Below are positions 50,201 to 61,190 of a DNA stretch of 64,000 nt, in pieces (position 1 is the stretch's first letter; each line of letters begins with the position of its first letter). The translations under genes and the position numbers were made by a program. Origin of the DNA: Pempheris klunzingeri. Taxonomy: Eukaryota > Chordata > Actinopteri > Acropomatiformes > Pempheridae. Location of the stretch: assembly GCF_042242105.1 (NCBI RefSeq), contig NC_092012.1, positions 16,683,543-16,747,542 on the forward strand, given 5' to 3'. The notes beneath the pieces were generated by a model. It saw nothing but the letters and a program-made list of their open reading frames with translations, did not search any database and was not told the DNA's origin.

Positions 50201-51614
50201 TACAGTGCCATGTCAGCTGCGTGCCGGTGTTTAACAGCATGAGTAGAAAAGAGATCAAACCTTGGGGATTTGTGGTCACTCTCAGCACGATAATCTGTCT
50301 CTTTGTGTACACAGGAACAGGTATTGTCCTATTGCGTAGTTTTGTTTGCAAGTCTGCTGGCGTGTGACTGGATGTAAATACTTAAATGCTTGTTTTTGTG
50401 TCTAATCAGGCGTCTGTGGCTTCCTGACATTTGGTTCCAGTGTCAGTCAGGATGTGCTGATGTCGTATCCTCCTGATGATATTGCCGTCGCCATTGCAAG
50501 AGCCTTTATTGTCATCTGCGTCGTCACCTCCTACCCCATTTTACACTTCTGTGGCAGGTAAGATACAGTGAAAATAGGCTTTTTATTTCCCTACTTCTGG
50601 TCTTCCTGGTGAGCACTCTGTCACTGTTGACCTGATTTGTAATGGAGATTTTGAAATTGAACGAGCCTTAAAAGAACGATGTGTGTGTAGCCTCATGTTA
50701 CCTTATACATAGAAGAATGATTCAGCTCAGTTGCATACTGTGATAAATACTCATTTTGAAGTAACGAAAGAAAAAAATGAGCACTTGTAGTATTTTAGGA
50801 TGTAGTTAATGCAGCATTTCCTCACTGCAGTCTGGTGTAATCATGTGTCCCTCCAGGGCAGTTATAGAAGGACTTTGGCTGCGTTTCCAAGGCGAGCAGG
50901 TGGAGGTGTGTGTTCGCCGTGAGCAGCGGAGGAGGATCCTGCAGACGCTGGTGTGGTTTGTCGTCACCCTTGTTCTCGCCCTCTTCATCCCAGATATTGG
51001 TAGAGTGATCTCACTGATCGGAGGATTGGCAGCCTGCTTCATCTTTGTCTTCCCAGGTAACGCATCCCTCTTTGTTTGCAGTGTTTCAGATTTCTGCGCA
51101 GTCTTAAGGTCGCGCTGTAATATCTGTCCGATGTCTTCTTAACTCAACAGGACTGTGTTTGATGCAAGCCAAGCTGTCGGAAACGGACAACCGATCTCCG
51201 AGGTGAGATGCTGCTTACTTTCGGCTGTCTTACAGTTTCTTTGGCATTTTTCTAAGTTGGTTAAGTCGTAGCTTGTGGCACGTCAACATTGTCCTCAGAT
51301 CTAGCCAAATCAGGGGGACTCTGTGGGGAGTTTGTATGCTGTTGTTGTGCTTGTGTGGGTGGGTCTCTCTACTTTTAGCTCTATTCTGGTCTCCACCAAC
51401 TCCACTGTTTTGGTCTCCTTGCCGGAGAAAATGTTTGTCTTTTTGTTGTATTTTTTTGAGTAAACTTATTATGCTGATAAAGAATTTCTTCATTGTTGGT
51501 CTCTGTCACAGCTGGCATGGATTGGTGGTCTTTGGTGTTGTCATGGTTACGATCGGCGCCTTCATCTTTGGCCTGACCACGACCAACTCCATCTATCAAG
51601 ACGTCGTCAGCTAA
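47255..51614 (+). CDS. slc38a7: SNAT7, lysosomal glutamine/asparagine transporter
   Basis: Eleven coding exons splice to 457 aa (human 462): 47255-47509, 47937-47990, 48813-48957, 49532-49676, 49761-49859, 50034-50091, 50206-50320, 50410-50557, 50857-51056, 51151-51202 and 51512-51614. The protein is an AAAP/SLC38 carrier that exports glutamine and asparagine from lysosomes. Residues 1-48 form a cytosolic tail ([11 protein letters not shown] is conserved with mammals). About 11 membrane helices follow, starting with [22 protein letters not shown] (49-70), the substrate and ion-site helix of the fold, and including [45 protein letters not shown] and [16 protein letters not shown]. The exon with the ATG has its acceptor at 47020 and carries 234 bp of 5' UTR. 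Gene order with got2 is conserved. Confidence 0.97.
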
Positions 51615-53830
51615 AAGGAACTTTTTTTTTTTTTTGTTGGAGGCGTTATTGAAGACGGATGGCCGTGCTTAGTCCTGTGCTGCTATTCTGAACTATTGGA
51701 TAAGAGGGAGAAGCATCTCATGACACTCATTTAAAAAAACCAAGACCTCTACAGCATGTCACGTCCCTGCTCCATATTGAGTTAAAGCTCCACAGCTCTT
51801 TACTCATGAAGGTAGTAGTCAGAGACATCCCAAGTGACTTCAGATACTTTGCCTTTTGTTTTTAAAGTTTAAATTGCATGTTTATTGATTTTTTTTAACT
51901 TTGCAGTGAAAACAGTTGTTGATGGTTTAGCTGTTTCGCAGGGGCACAAACTGACCTCCCCCGTCCCTGGACCCTGAACAGGCGACACGTTCCTGTCCCA
52001 TTTATACGATCTGAAGGACTTTGTATAGAAAGGTCTTACAATCAAATTGATTTTAATAATGAAATTGTACCAATTTGTGTATTTTAACTTGCATGTCAAG
52101 GTAAATGTTTCTTATTAATGACACGCTGTGGTTCCCAGGTAGAAGTCAGGTCCAGGCTTTATGTTGCTGCTGTTTAATAGTTTATCCAAAAATTAAGAAT
52201 TTTGTGTCTTCTCCAATGTAAAGTTTTAGTGATAGATTTCCACACACACTAGGACACAGCATCATTAATGAGTGGTATGTGAACAGCAGGGCTGGGCAGT
52301 TTAACTCTTATTGAATCGTTAATTTCTCGTCAGTACCTCAAAAGGAGTTGGAAAAAGTGAGTTTTCAACTGTTTGGGCAATGCAAACTATATGTATTAGA
52401 TTGTTAAATGCATTTATAAAGTCATGAGTGTTATTTATTTTTTAGCTTTTGTTTTCTTATATATTTTCTTACATATTTTATAAAGTCATAAGTACTATTG
52501 ATGATGATTTTATAATTGGTCTTGAGGTTTAATCATTTAAGACAAGTCTGCACAAATACAAAGTTATGTTCATGTTCCAGACGGGCAGCAAACTACAGCT
52601 GTCTCCCCGGACTCATGAGAAGTGTCCAAGTTGAGAAGCACCACCACATTCAGGATTTGAAACCTAACCTCTAGTCTTTGTGAATGTATCAAAAAATGGA
52701 TGTAGACTACAGATTTCAGTTAGTTTTGGTGCGCAGGCAACAGGCAGATTGACTGGGGAGACGCCAACTTGTCATAAGTGTGAGGTTTTATCTACTTGAA
52801 TCAGTACACACACGAGTGGTGTGTCAGCCTTCTTTTGTTTTGTACACCCCTATATTCAAGACATTATCTAATAAACACGAAGTATGATGTATAACATGGT
52901 TAGAGATCACTAAGTTGGATTGCAAATTAAGTTAATTTCATGAAATTACTTTTTTAATCAAGCTGTAAATGCAGCTGAAGCATTTGTAAAATAAGGGAAA
53001 TGTTAAAAGGCTTACAATGACATGGTAATCAAGACTAAATTGAGTGGATATAATCCCTGGTTTTACATTTAATTACACTTTCATAGCCAATTCTCTTAGA
53101 TACTTTAAACATGTTAGGATCCACAATTCAAGTGAGATTCAAGACTTAACAGCCTTTTGGATTTTATGAAGCCCAGAAATTAGGTGCTTTATTTATGGAC
53201 ATGGAGGGACAGTGACAGTGAAAGGGAATTTTTTTTTTTTTTTTTCTGGAAAAGCAATTACATTGTATTAGTCACACTGTCGGACTAAATACATTTATCA
53301 TTTTAATAAGGGGAAGGGAAAGAAGCTACAGCCAAAACAGTAATGCTGTCTGAGATCAGTACAAGAATGTATAATATTCATTTTATCAAAATTTCTGATC
53401 GCTGTTGGAATTCAGAGTTTTTATGGTTTGGATTTCATCAAAAAGAGAAGACTACACCACTCAGTGGCAATCAGACTTGAGACTTCTTTGGGTCAAAGAC
53501 CTTCAAGCCATGAACAGGTAGAAGTGGATTGGTGGATGGTTTGGTGTTGAACCATTCGTGTCAACTTTACGATTATTTTTGTTTTTGCCTTGTGCTTTTG
53601 GTGCTGCAGACAGTTTGTCTGGTCATGAGTGAATGTCAGCTGCATCCATCATTTCTGTCACTGATTTACTGTGTTTTCAGGCCAACGGATGTACATTTTG
53701 TATACTTTTTTCCAAGGCATTTGTTAATCATGTTCCTGTTGTCTCACGCAGAAAGAGGACTTGCAAACATGAAAATCATGGCAAGTTTTAACTTTAAACT
53801 ACCTGTTAAATTCCAATAAATGAACTACAA
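51615..53830 (+). other. slc38a7: slc38a7 3' UTR and intergenic DNA
   Basis: Long AT-rich non-coding sequence follows the slc38a7 stop. Candidate polyadenylation signals are AATAAA at 52870-52875 and 53815-53820. Poly-T runs lie near 51621-51635 and 53230-53246. No further gene is apparent. If the distal signal is used, the transcript ends near 53.84 kb, almost meeting the ctsa 3' end. Confidence 0.45.
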
Positions 53831-53880
53831 TCAAGGCATGTGAATAAATCTGACAATCCAGTCAATGGCAGTTTGAATTA

Positions 53881-53886
53881 TTTAAT
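53881..53886 (-). promoter_or_regulatory. ctsa: Candidate ctsa polyadenylation signal
   Basis: Plus-strand TTTAAT reads ATTAAA on the ctsa strand, about 540 bp after its stop codon. It would place the ctsa 3' end near 53.86 kb. Confidence 0.35.
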
Positions 53887-54424
53887 AAAAAGAAAAATGC
53901 AAATTGCAGTTTTGATCCGAGACAGTTTGAGCATTGTCATCTAAATTCAGAATAACAATCACTTCAACTGACACAGATTCAGCTTTACATCAGTGCCACA
54001 GAAAACAGCTAAATTTGATCATAAAGTGTTTGAGCAAGGATCGTTTCTGTTTTAGCTTTTTATTCTGCACATTCGGTAAGAAATGAACAGTGACATCAAT
54101 TTGTGTGAATTTTAAAAAAAGGTCTTGTATCCTTTGATTTGAACATATTGTACTTCAAACAAGAGTTTTTAAGGCAACAGAATGTGTTTCACTTGCCAAA
54201 TCATAGAATAGGAAAAATAGTTTCAATCCTCAAGGCTGGAAAGTGTCATTTTTCAAATCCAATGTGATGCAGGAAAAAAAGATAGTCACCAAATACTCAC
54301 ACTGCCCTGCCAGTACTCTGAACAATACAAATGATAAGAATGAGTTCCTTAATAATCCTTTTCCCTCTAAAAACATCATCCCTGAGAAAAATGTACCATC
54401 TAGTAAGTGATGAGTGCAGGTATA

Positions 54425-57400
54425 TCACATCCATGGCTCAGGGGGGCCATTAGTTAGAAAAGACTGGAACATGTGGAAAGCTGGACCTGGAGCCCACTGA
54501 GGAACCATGTGACCTGCACCCTGAAACACAGAGGACAGCGGTATTTCATAATAATGCAACTATATCAGTTAAAGACAGGACAACCGTGCTCCTACAGCAC
54601 TAAACAGCACATGCTGGTTACCTTGACTGTCAGGAAGGTGATGTTTCCAAACTGTTGGTAGAAACCAGCAATCTGATCGTCATAAAGCCAGCTCTGGTAC
54701 TTAGTGGTTGCCTGAAAGCAACATTTATTGGTAAGAAATGCATCCGGTTGTAGTGTGGTTGGGAGAACAGTTTTTTTTTTTCAAATATAATCTTTCCTAA
54801 AGTTAAAAGCTCCCACCTTCAGCCCGAGGTCTTCCACAAACCACTGGTCTCCCAGGAAGTTGCAGGCCATGTCTGTGTCGCCGTTGTAGACGAGCGCCCG
54901 CAGGCCCAGAGAGAGCAGCTTCAGATACACCTCCTTCACGGTCGGGTACAGGGTGGTGTATTGCCCTCCAACATCGTCACTTCAATGAAGAAAACGATTG
55001 ATTATGATCATGATCATGATCAACAGGTCTCTGACCTCCTACCTAACTGCATAGGCAGGAGGGCAAAATGCCTCAATCTGTCACTCCGATTTCAAAATTG
55101 TAACAGGATGACGTAAATTAGTGATACATGAATGGACTCTAGACAGTAACTCGTCCTCTGTTATTTATCACAGTACCACTTCAAAAAGATTTCACATTTG
55201 CAGAATCCATACACTGTTTAGAATTAATCAGTTTCTTATAAAAAATATATTATGAGAGTATAAAAGCAGTGTAGAATCTACCTTTTTTGACATTTGTGGT
55301 TTTGAGTGAAATGCCTCAACGGCTACCGGATAGACTGACATGACATTTGGTCATCTACCGCCACAATCAGGTCAAAATATATTTTTTTTAATACTCAAGT
55401 ATTTGCCAAATGTCTTTTTCCATCAGCCTCAGCTGAACATTGTGTTTAGCGTTCATTGATCAACAAGCTGAGCAGAACATTAGTTTAGATTAGAGTGTTA
55501 GCTGGTGTCTAAAACATTCATTTAATCACATTCTTTATCTTGCTGTTGCGTACCTGCAGATGTCCCATGGTGGTAGTGTATCTGGAATGTGTAAAGCTTT
55601 CCTCACATCGCCTCGGTTCAGCCAGTTCAGCTGAGCTGTGCTGTTAATGCAGGGAGGGACTTCACCCAGAGACTCGGAGGGATGCACTCGATCTGAAAAC
55701 TTCATTTAAGATTTTTTATTACTAGCTCTTCAGAACAATGAGAAGAATGGGGCGTTGGCGGACGGGCAAGTGGTGCTGGTTCACAGAGTGAAACGCTCAC
55801 CTTGTGGGTGTGTTGGTGCTTCCTGCTGTTCTTAAACAGATGACTCATGGTCCTCTCATAGCCTCTGTGGAATCTTCTGCTACCCTCACAATCCAAGTAC
55901 AGGGCATACTCATTAAGACCGCTATCGTACACAATGCCAAAGGCCACATTCACCTGAAGGATGGAGTGAACTGTGAATAAGTCATGCGGTGGCATCAGAT
56001 ATATCCTGGATTCTGAGGAAATGGTGCATACATACCAGCGTCCTGCAGGTCTCTGAACTGGAGTTGTAAAAGTTACAGCTGCCCTTGTCACAGCAATTTA
56101 TATTCAGATCACGCCACAAACTGCAAATAAAACACAGCTTTAAAATGGCTGCGTGAACTACATGCCTTTAATTTGTTGTCAATACTTGAATATATATAGT
56201 GATGCAAAAAGAGTAGCATGAGGAAATCATTACTTCAGAATTAAAACCACAGAAACTGTGATGTTTTTCTTTGGCCTTCAGTAAAGAAAATGACCCTGAA
56301 GTGAACATTAAAATGACACATGATGAAAATACAAACTCCCAAGACTTCTCTTGGGACTTACATACATAAATCATTTAGAGTCAGAAATTATGCGATTGAT
56401 GTGACTTATGATGTGATGCTGCATTTGAACAGGGAAGTCACTTTCATAAGACAGCTAAAAAACATCAAACTGGAGGTTGAGTATGTTGTGTGCTTCATTG
56501 CTGAATGAACTGGGTAAAAAACAGTAGCGTCTGATGGCATTTCTTTTTGAACATATTCCCTTTACCACAAAGTGCCACTTACTCTTCTCCAAAGAGGCCG
56601 TGGTAGTAACCAAAGTAGATCAAAGTTTGGTCATTGAGAGCAAAGCTGCTGAGACCATTTCCCACTGCAAAGCCCTGAAAACAAAAATACATTGAAATAT
56701 AAATTCTGGTGGTTAAAATAACACTTTTACTGCAAAAGAACAACAACTATAAACTAAGACTATTCTGGGTTTCGTGAAAGTGCCTGAAAAGAAAAATAAC
56801 ATCTTTATTCATAAAACTGTACTCTGGTGGTACTGATGGTGAGCGGTTGTTGGTGCTGATGAGAACATCTAAAGCTCAACATAAGTTTGCATGAAGCATC
56901 TCACCTTGAAGTTGATTTTGGCAGCTCCGGTAGCCACGCGCAGGCTGAGGGTTGGTGCATAAATTCCACCGTAACTTTCCCCAAAGATGAAGAACTCATT
57001 TTGAGTGAAATTTGGGAATTTGACAAAGAAACTCTGCAGTGCTTTGTAGTTATCATCAGCGACCTAAGACAAGAACATGTGAAATGGAGGGGCAGTTTCT
57101 AAGCTTTTCTTTAGTTTTCCAAAAAAATCCAGTCATGGAACTCACCTGGTCATCGTCTGTGGCGTACTTCTTGTCATCAGAGTAGGAATATCCCACTCCT
57201 GCAGGAGATTCTACATACAGCACATTGGCGATCTTGTTCCAGCTGAATTTGTTCTCATACAGTGTGGCTCCGTTATCATTTACCTGAAAAGGAAACTCAA
57301 CAATGGCTATTCAGTCACCTTTATTGAGTGCAGAGGTATTGACAAAGTCAGCCTGCTCACATGAAGGGGTCCATTCTCTGACAGGAATCCATCCAGCGAG

Positions 57401-57507
57401 CTGCAGCCTGGGCCTCCATTCAGCCAGAGCACCAGGGGGTCTTTGGCTGGGTCCCTCTGAGAGGTCACAAACCTGCAGGACATCAGGACCACAGCTAAAC
57501 ACCGAGG

Positions 57508-57541
<34 letters not shown>

Positions 57542-58057
57542 CTACATCTGTGGCACAACACATTACACATTCAAGTGGAGGGAAAAAATACTTATAGCTC
57601 TCCAATATATGTTCACATCTGGCAATGTCGATCAGATCAAGATTTTTTTGTTTTGAATTTAGAATAAAACTAGTTTTTAAAAGATATCCGGCTACATGAA
57701 CTTTACAGGCAGATCTGAGTATTAATTTGCTTTTTTAAATCCCTGTGTATATTCTCAATGTGGGTGTGGAAAACCAGCCCACATCCTGCGGACAAACAAC
57801 GATTTAAGCAGAAGTGACGCCACTGAGGCGGAGAAAGATGAGGCTCATGGAGACGCTGCAGAAAGCCAGTTCTCTATTGACTCTTACCAGTAATGGAGAA
57901 ACTTTCCCGGCCGAGCCTGAAGGTATCCCGACCACTGCCGGTAGTTCGGTTTGAACATCATACCTGGCAGGTGAGTTACCTCATCGGGAGCGTACTGAGC
58001 CCGAGAGCCGAGCTGAAACACGGCCAGCAAACACACCAGCAACCCTCCGGCGAACAT
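54425..58057 (-). CDS. ctsa: Lysosomal serine carboxypeptidase (cathepsin A / protective protein)
   Basis: Eleven minus-strand exons splice to 467 aa (human 480): 58057-57888, 57472-57361, 57283-57146, 57063-56905, 56674-56583, 56120-56036, 55953-55801, 55699-55554, 54979-54817, 54711-54622 and 54520-54425. A signal peptide ([20 protein letters not shown]) precedes the mature start near QYAPDEV. S10-family motifs are intact: [13 protein letters not shown] (oxyanion region, residues 73-85), catalytic S170 in GESYGG, D388 in NGDTDMACN and H440 in GAGHMVP. Mammalian cathepsin A trims C-terminal residues and stabilises beta-galactosidase and neuraminidase 1 in lysosomes. The ATG at 58057 is preferred over an upstream in-frame TTG. 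The C-terminus is [16 protein letters not shown], unlike human PTDKPLAAFTMFSRFL, so it may be one of several fish paralogues. Confidence 0.93.
55005..55022. repeat. Palindromic TGATCA tandem array, ctsa intron 8
   Basis: Three TGATCA units form an 18-nt perfect palindrome 25-42 bp upstream (in gene sense) of the ctsa exon 9 start at 54979. Confidence 0.85.
55285..55500 (+). repeat. Dispersed teleost repeat (copy 4 of 4), ctsa intron 8
   Basis: The copy contains ACATTTGTGGTTTTGAGTGA, GACATTTGGTCATCTACC, CCATCAGCCTCAGCTGAACA and GTGTTTAGCG in the same order as the calb2 intron copies. It is antisense to ctsa. Confidence 0.6.
57508..57539. repeat. (CA)n microsatellite, ctsa intron 1
   Basis: A CA run of about 32 bp lies just upstream, in gene sense, of the ctsa exon 2 acceptor. 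Confidence 0.95.
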
Positions 58058-58208
58058 CACTGAAGCAGGCTTCTGACACAAACCCCAAATTACACAAAAC
58101 CTCTCATGAGTTTAAGACAGAGGCTCTCGGTGCCGCAGCAACTTCTCCTCTACGTCCTCAATGGTGATACTCGTCCAACCAGAACGTCATATGACCGCTG
58201 CCTGCGAA

Positions 58209-58218
58209 CCACGTGACC
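58209..58218 (-). promoter_or_regulatory. ctsa: CLEAR-like motif in the ctsa promoter
   Basis: CCACGTGACC (CACGTG core 58210-58215) lies about 150 bp upstream of the ctsa ATG. Mammalian CTSA is a known TFEB target gene, and the core plus flanking GAC fits the element with one side imperfect. Confidence 0.55.
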
Positions 58219-58302
58219 AGCGCCTGACTCAACACGGAAGTCCTCTTCTCGCTTCAAGCAGAGATCAACATGCAAATGAGTAAAATGCACTTTCCCCACA
58301 CC

Positions 58303-58311
58303 TCACGTGAC
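58303..58311 (-). promoter_or_regulatory. ctsa: CLEAR motif in the ctsa promoter
   Basis: TCACGTGAC (CACGTG core 58304-58309) matches nine of ten positions of GTCACGTGAC and lies about 250 bp upstream of the ctsa ATG. Together with the site at 58209 it makes a two-site cluster, typical of lysosomal promoters. Confidence 0.6.
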
Positions 58312-58571
58312 ACATTTACGGTACAAGTAGGAGACATAAACACACTGACAATGATAAAACAATACAAAGTAATTATAAACGGATTTTTTTAAAGGCAAAA
58401 TTAAAAGACAAGTGCAATTAGGATGTAGGTACTGAGACATGGATGTTTATATTCTAAAGACACCTTTATTTTTTGATTTATTCATTTTCAGGGAATATGT
58501 TCATCCATTTGCATCAGTTTTCCCAATATGTATTTGCATGAAGTTTATTGGTGTAATACGGATGCTAGCTG
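58312..58571. other. Intergenic spacer upstream of ctsa
   Basis: AT-rich sequence with no gene or element recognised before the hAT MITE. Confidence 0.5.
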
Positions 58572-58838
58572 AATTAAAGCAGTGTTTCACAATCCAGTTT
58601 CAGGAGGCCCAAAGCCCTGCATGTTTTAGACGCCCTGCATGTTTTAGATGTTGCCCTGCATGTTTTAGATGTTTCCTTGCTCCAACACACTTGATTCAAA
58701 CAATCAGCTCCTCATCAAGCGCTGCAGAAGCCTGATAATGACCCATTCATTTGAATCAGGTGTGTTGGAGGAGGGAAACCACTAAAACATGTAAGCAAGT
58801 GGGCCCAGGAACTGGGAATGGGAAACACTAAATTAAAG
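58572..58838. mobile_element. hAT-type MITE with 8-bp target duplication
   Basis: The element spans 58580-58830 and is flanked by perfect 8-bp duplications AATTAAAG at 58572-58579 and 58831-58838. Ends are CAGTGTTTC and GAAACACTA, imperfect terminal inverted repeats of hAT type. The interior is partly foldback: CCAACACACTTGATTCAAA pairs with GAATCAGGTGTGTTGG. The left arm has three tandem copies of CCCTGCATGTTTTAGA. There is no transposase, so mobilisation would be in trans. Confidence 0.85.
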
Positions 58839-59779
58839 GAAAGTACATTGTCAGTCCGGTCTTTTTCACAGCAGACATTATAACAATGGGAAAAGCATAA
58901 TTGTTACTAATAACACTAACAATGGCTGTGTTAGTTAAGGGTTAAGATGAACAATACAATGACCCATAAACTGAAGCAGCTAAATGGAATTCAGCCATCA
59001 TTAATTTTATTTTGTATACCTGTTTGTCCTTATGTGAACTATCACTGTCCCAGCTAGTGTCGGATCTTTAGTACAACTGTACCAAAAAAAAAAAAAAACA
59101 TTCCAGATGCAGCAGCTGTAGCTCCTTCAAAATTAAATTTTTCTCAGGCTGTTAGTTTTAGCTTTGACTTAGGAGTTGCACACTCTGAAACGATCGTTGT
59201 CTGCAGTATTCAGCCGGACCGAAATATCTCAGTGGGCAGTGTGTCATAAATACACTCATAGCCATTAAAAATGAAGCGTGGGGATTGGATTAAGAGCAGC
59301 AGATCTGCAAGTCGCTGCCCACAGCATCTCACAACCACCAGCGAGACCAAACTCCACAGCGGGCGGTGTGACCACCCCAGAGGAGAGGGCAGGGAGCTGA
59401 GCTGACACAGCGTGGGCTGGCTGCTCCTGGCTTATGTCTGGTTGCATGAAGTTGGAGTGGATGAAATGGGACTCAGACCGGCCAAGCAACAGATAATCAG
59501 AAATAGTTTGAGCCCACATTTTTACAGAGGCTCTCAGCAGAGCAGGGGACCCTGATAAGACGGCGCTGATGTTTCCCAGATGTCAAACTTCTATTGTGAA
59601 GATAAAGGCCAGGTTATCATCACTACCCTCTTGCTGATGTTTACACCCCCTCAGATGCAAATTCAGAAACTGCAATACAGAATTTCCTGTATGTGTATGA
59701 ATATATGTATAGAAAATAAAATGTATACAATTTATATGTCATTTTATATTTGATCGTGTTCTTTTTAAAATGGATTTAT
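58839..59779. other. Intergenic DNA, nothing recognised
   Basis: An 84-codon minus-strand frame at 59519-59265 has no family motif. A poly-A run lies at about 59083-59098. No gene is supported. Confidence 0.5.
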
Positions 59780-59865
59780 CTGTGCACAGTGGGCAAAGTG
59801 CTGCAACTTCAAATTGGTATGCAACCTTATGTTGTAAAATGACAAATTAACCTTGAACCTTGAAT
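59780..59865 (+). mobile_element. Possible LINE 3' tail
   Basis: TTGTAAAATGACAAATTAACCTTGAACCTTGAA resembles the tandem-repeat tails (CTTGAAC units) left by fish LINEs. No coding part precedes it, so the call is weak. Confidence 0.35.
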
Positions 59866-61190
59866 GAGACGAGGAAGTGGCTGTATGCTACATTTTTGTG
59901 GACATTTCAAAGTTTGTTAGTGGAGAAGGAGGATGGGAGAGGGAGGTGAAATGCCGCCCCCCCTTTGTCTGGAGGAGGTGGTGTAGAATACACATTGCTC
60001 CTTTAAAAAAAAAAAAAAGCAAATAAGCACAAAAAAATCTTCTTGAAACTGTTGAAAGCGTAAAGCTTAGGAGAAGGCTCCTTGATTACCAACTGAGCAG
60101 CACAGGCATCTGCCCGTAGGCCAGATTACCAGCCAGAGGGACCCAAACAACCCTGGTTCAATGTATAGTTTGGTTACTTCATTAACTGCAAATTTGTTGG
60201 GGAATTAGGGAATTTCTTTATCAAGTCAACTATGGCAGGGCTTGTATTTTAGCCAGTTTTGTGTCTATTATAGATGACATGAAAATTTAATGTAGCCGCT
60301 ATTTTAATGTAGACTGTATTGTTTTCACATATGGGAGGGATAGTGTTCATGGATGTAGCTGTAGGATAAATGACAGACATTCATTGTGGACACAGCGGTG
60401 TATTCTCACTGGGTTTGACCCAGCGTTGGCAGCAGGAGGACGGTTAGCTCACCTCCCAGAGCCCCTGGAGGCTGACTGAGGGAACATTAATACATGACCG
60501 ATATGTCCAATAACTTAATGTGGACAATAATTGTGAAAGTTGTTATGAAAAAAATACAAAATTGATTTCATGTGGCACATACCTTTTGACTGGTACAGTG
60601 CAATTTATATATTTTATACAAATATCTTAATAAAAAATAATGGCATGTTTCAATAGCTTCCATGTAATATGAGGCAGTGACTTCAAATCAGTACTGGAAA
60701 TTGTCTCTATAGGCAGACGACCTTTTGGGAAAACAGAGCACATGGAAAAGACGTTTGTTGTTTAATCTCAAGATGGGTTCAAAAATCTTCAAAGAGTAAA
60801 AATGTTAATATAAAAAAAGAAGACAGTAATATCCAGTATGAAGAGGTGTGTCATCTTTGCCCAGTTAGTGATACATTTTGGTATTGATTTTGAGTCACTT
60901 CCTCACATTACTTGGAAGCTACTGAAAAAAAAAAATCATGAGTCTTCCAGAAGCACTAAAATTCAATATAAGCAGGTGTGTCCGATGTTTCCAGTGTAGT
61001 AATATTTCTGGTATTGATTTGGTGGATATGCTTCGGTGTCTAAATGTGACTAATTCTCAGAGATGGGCTGTACTGCAGTTAAATGTATTTAAAACACATA
61101 TTTTAGCCACTGGCTTGACCGTGTGATTCTGTGAAAACAACACAATCATAGAAAATGGACTTCTGAATAGTATTGCAGTCTTATTTCATA
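59866..61190. other. Intergenic DNA, nothing recognised
   Basis: AT-rich spacer with a poly-A run at about 60005-60018. No gene or RNA is supported. Confidence 0.5.

Noticed and set aside
57303..57656. 117-codon plus-strand frame
   Set aside because: It is antisense to ctsa exon 2 and continues through the (CA)n tract.
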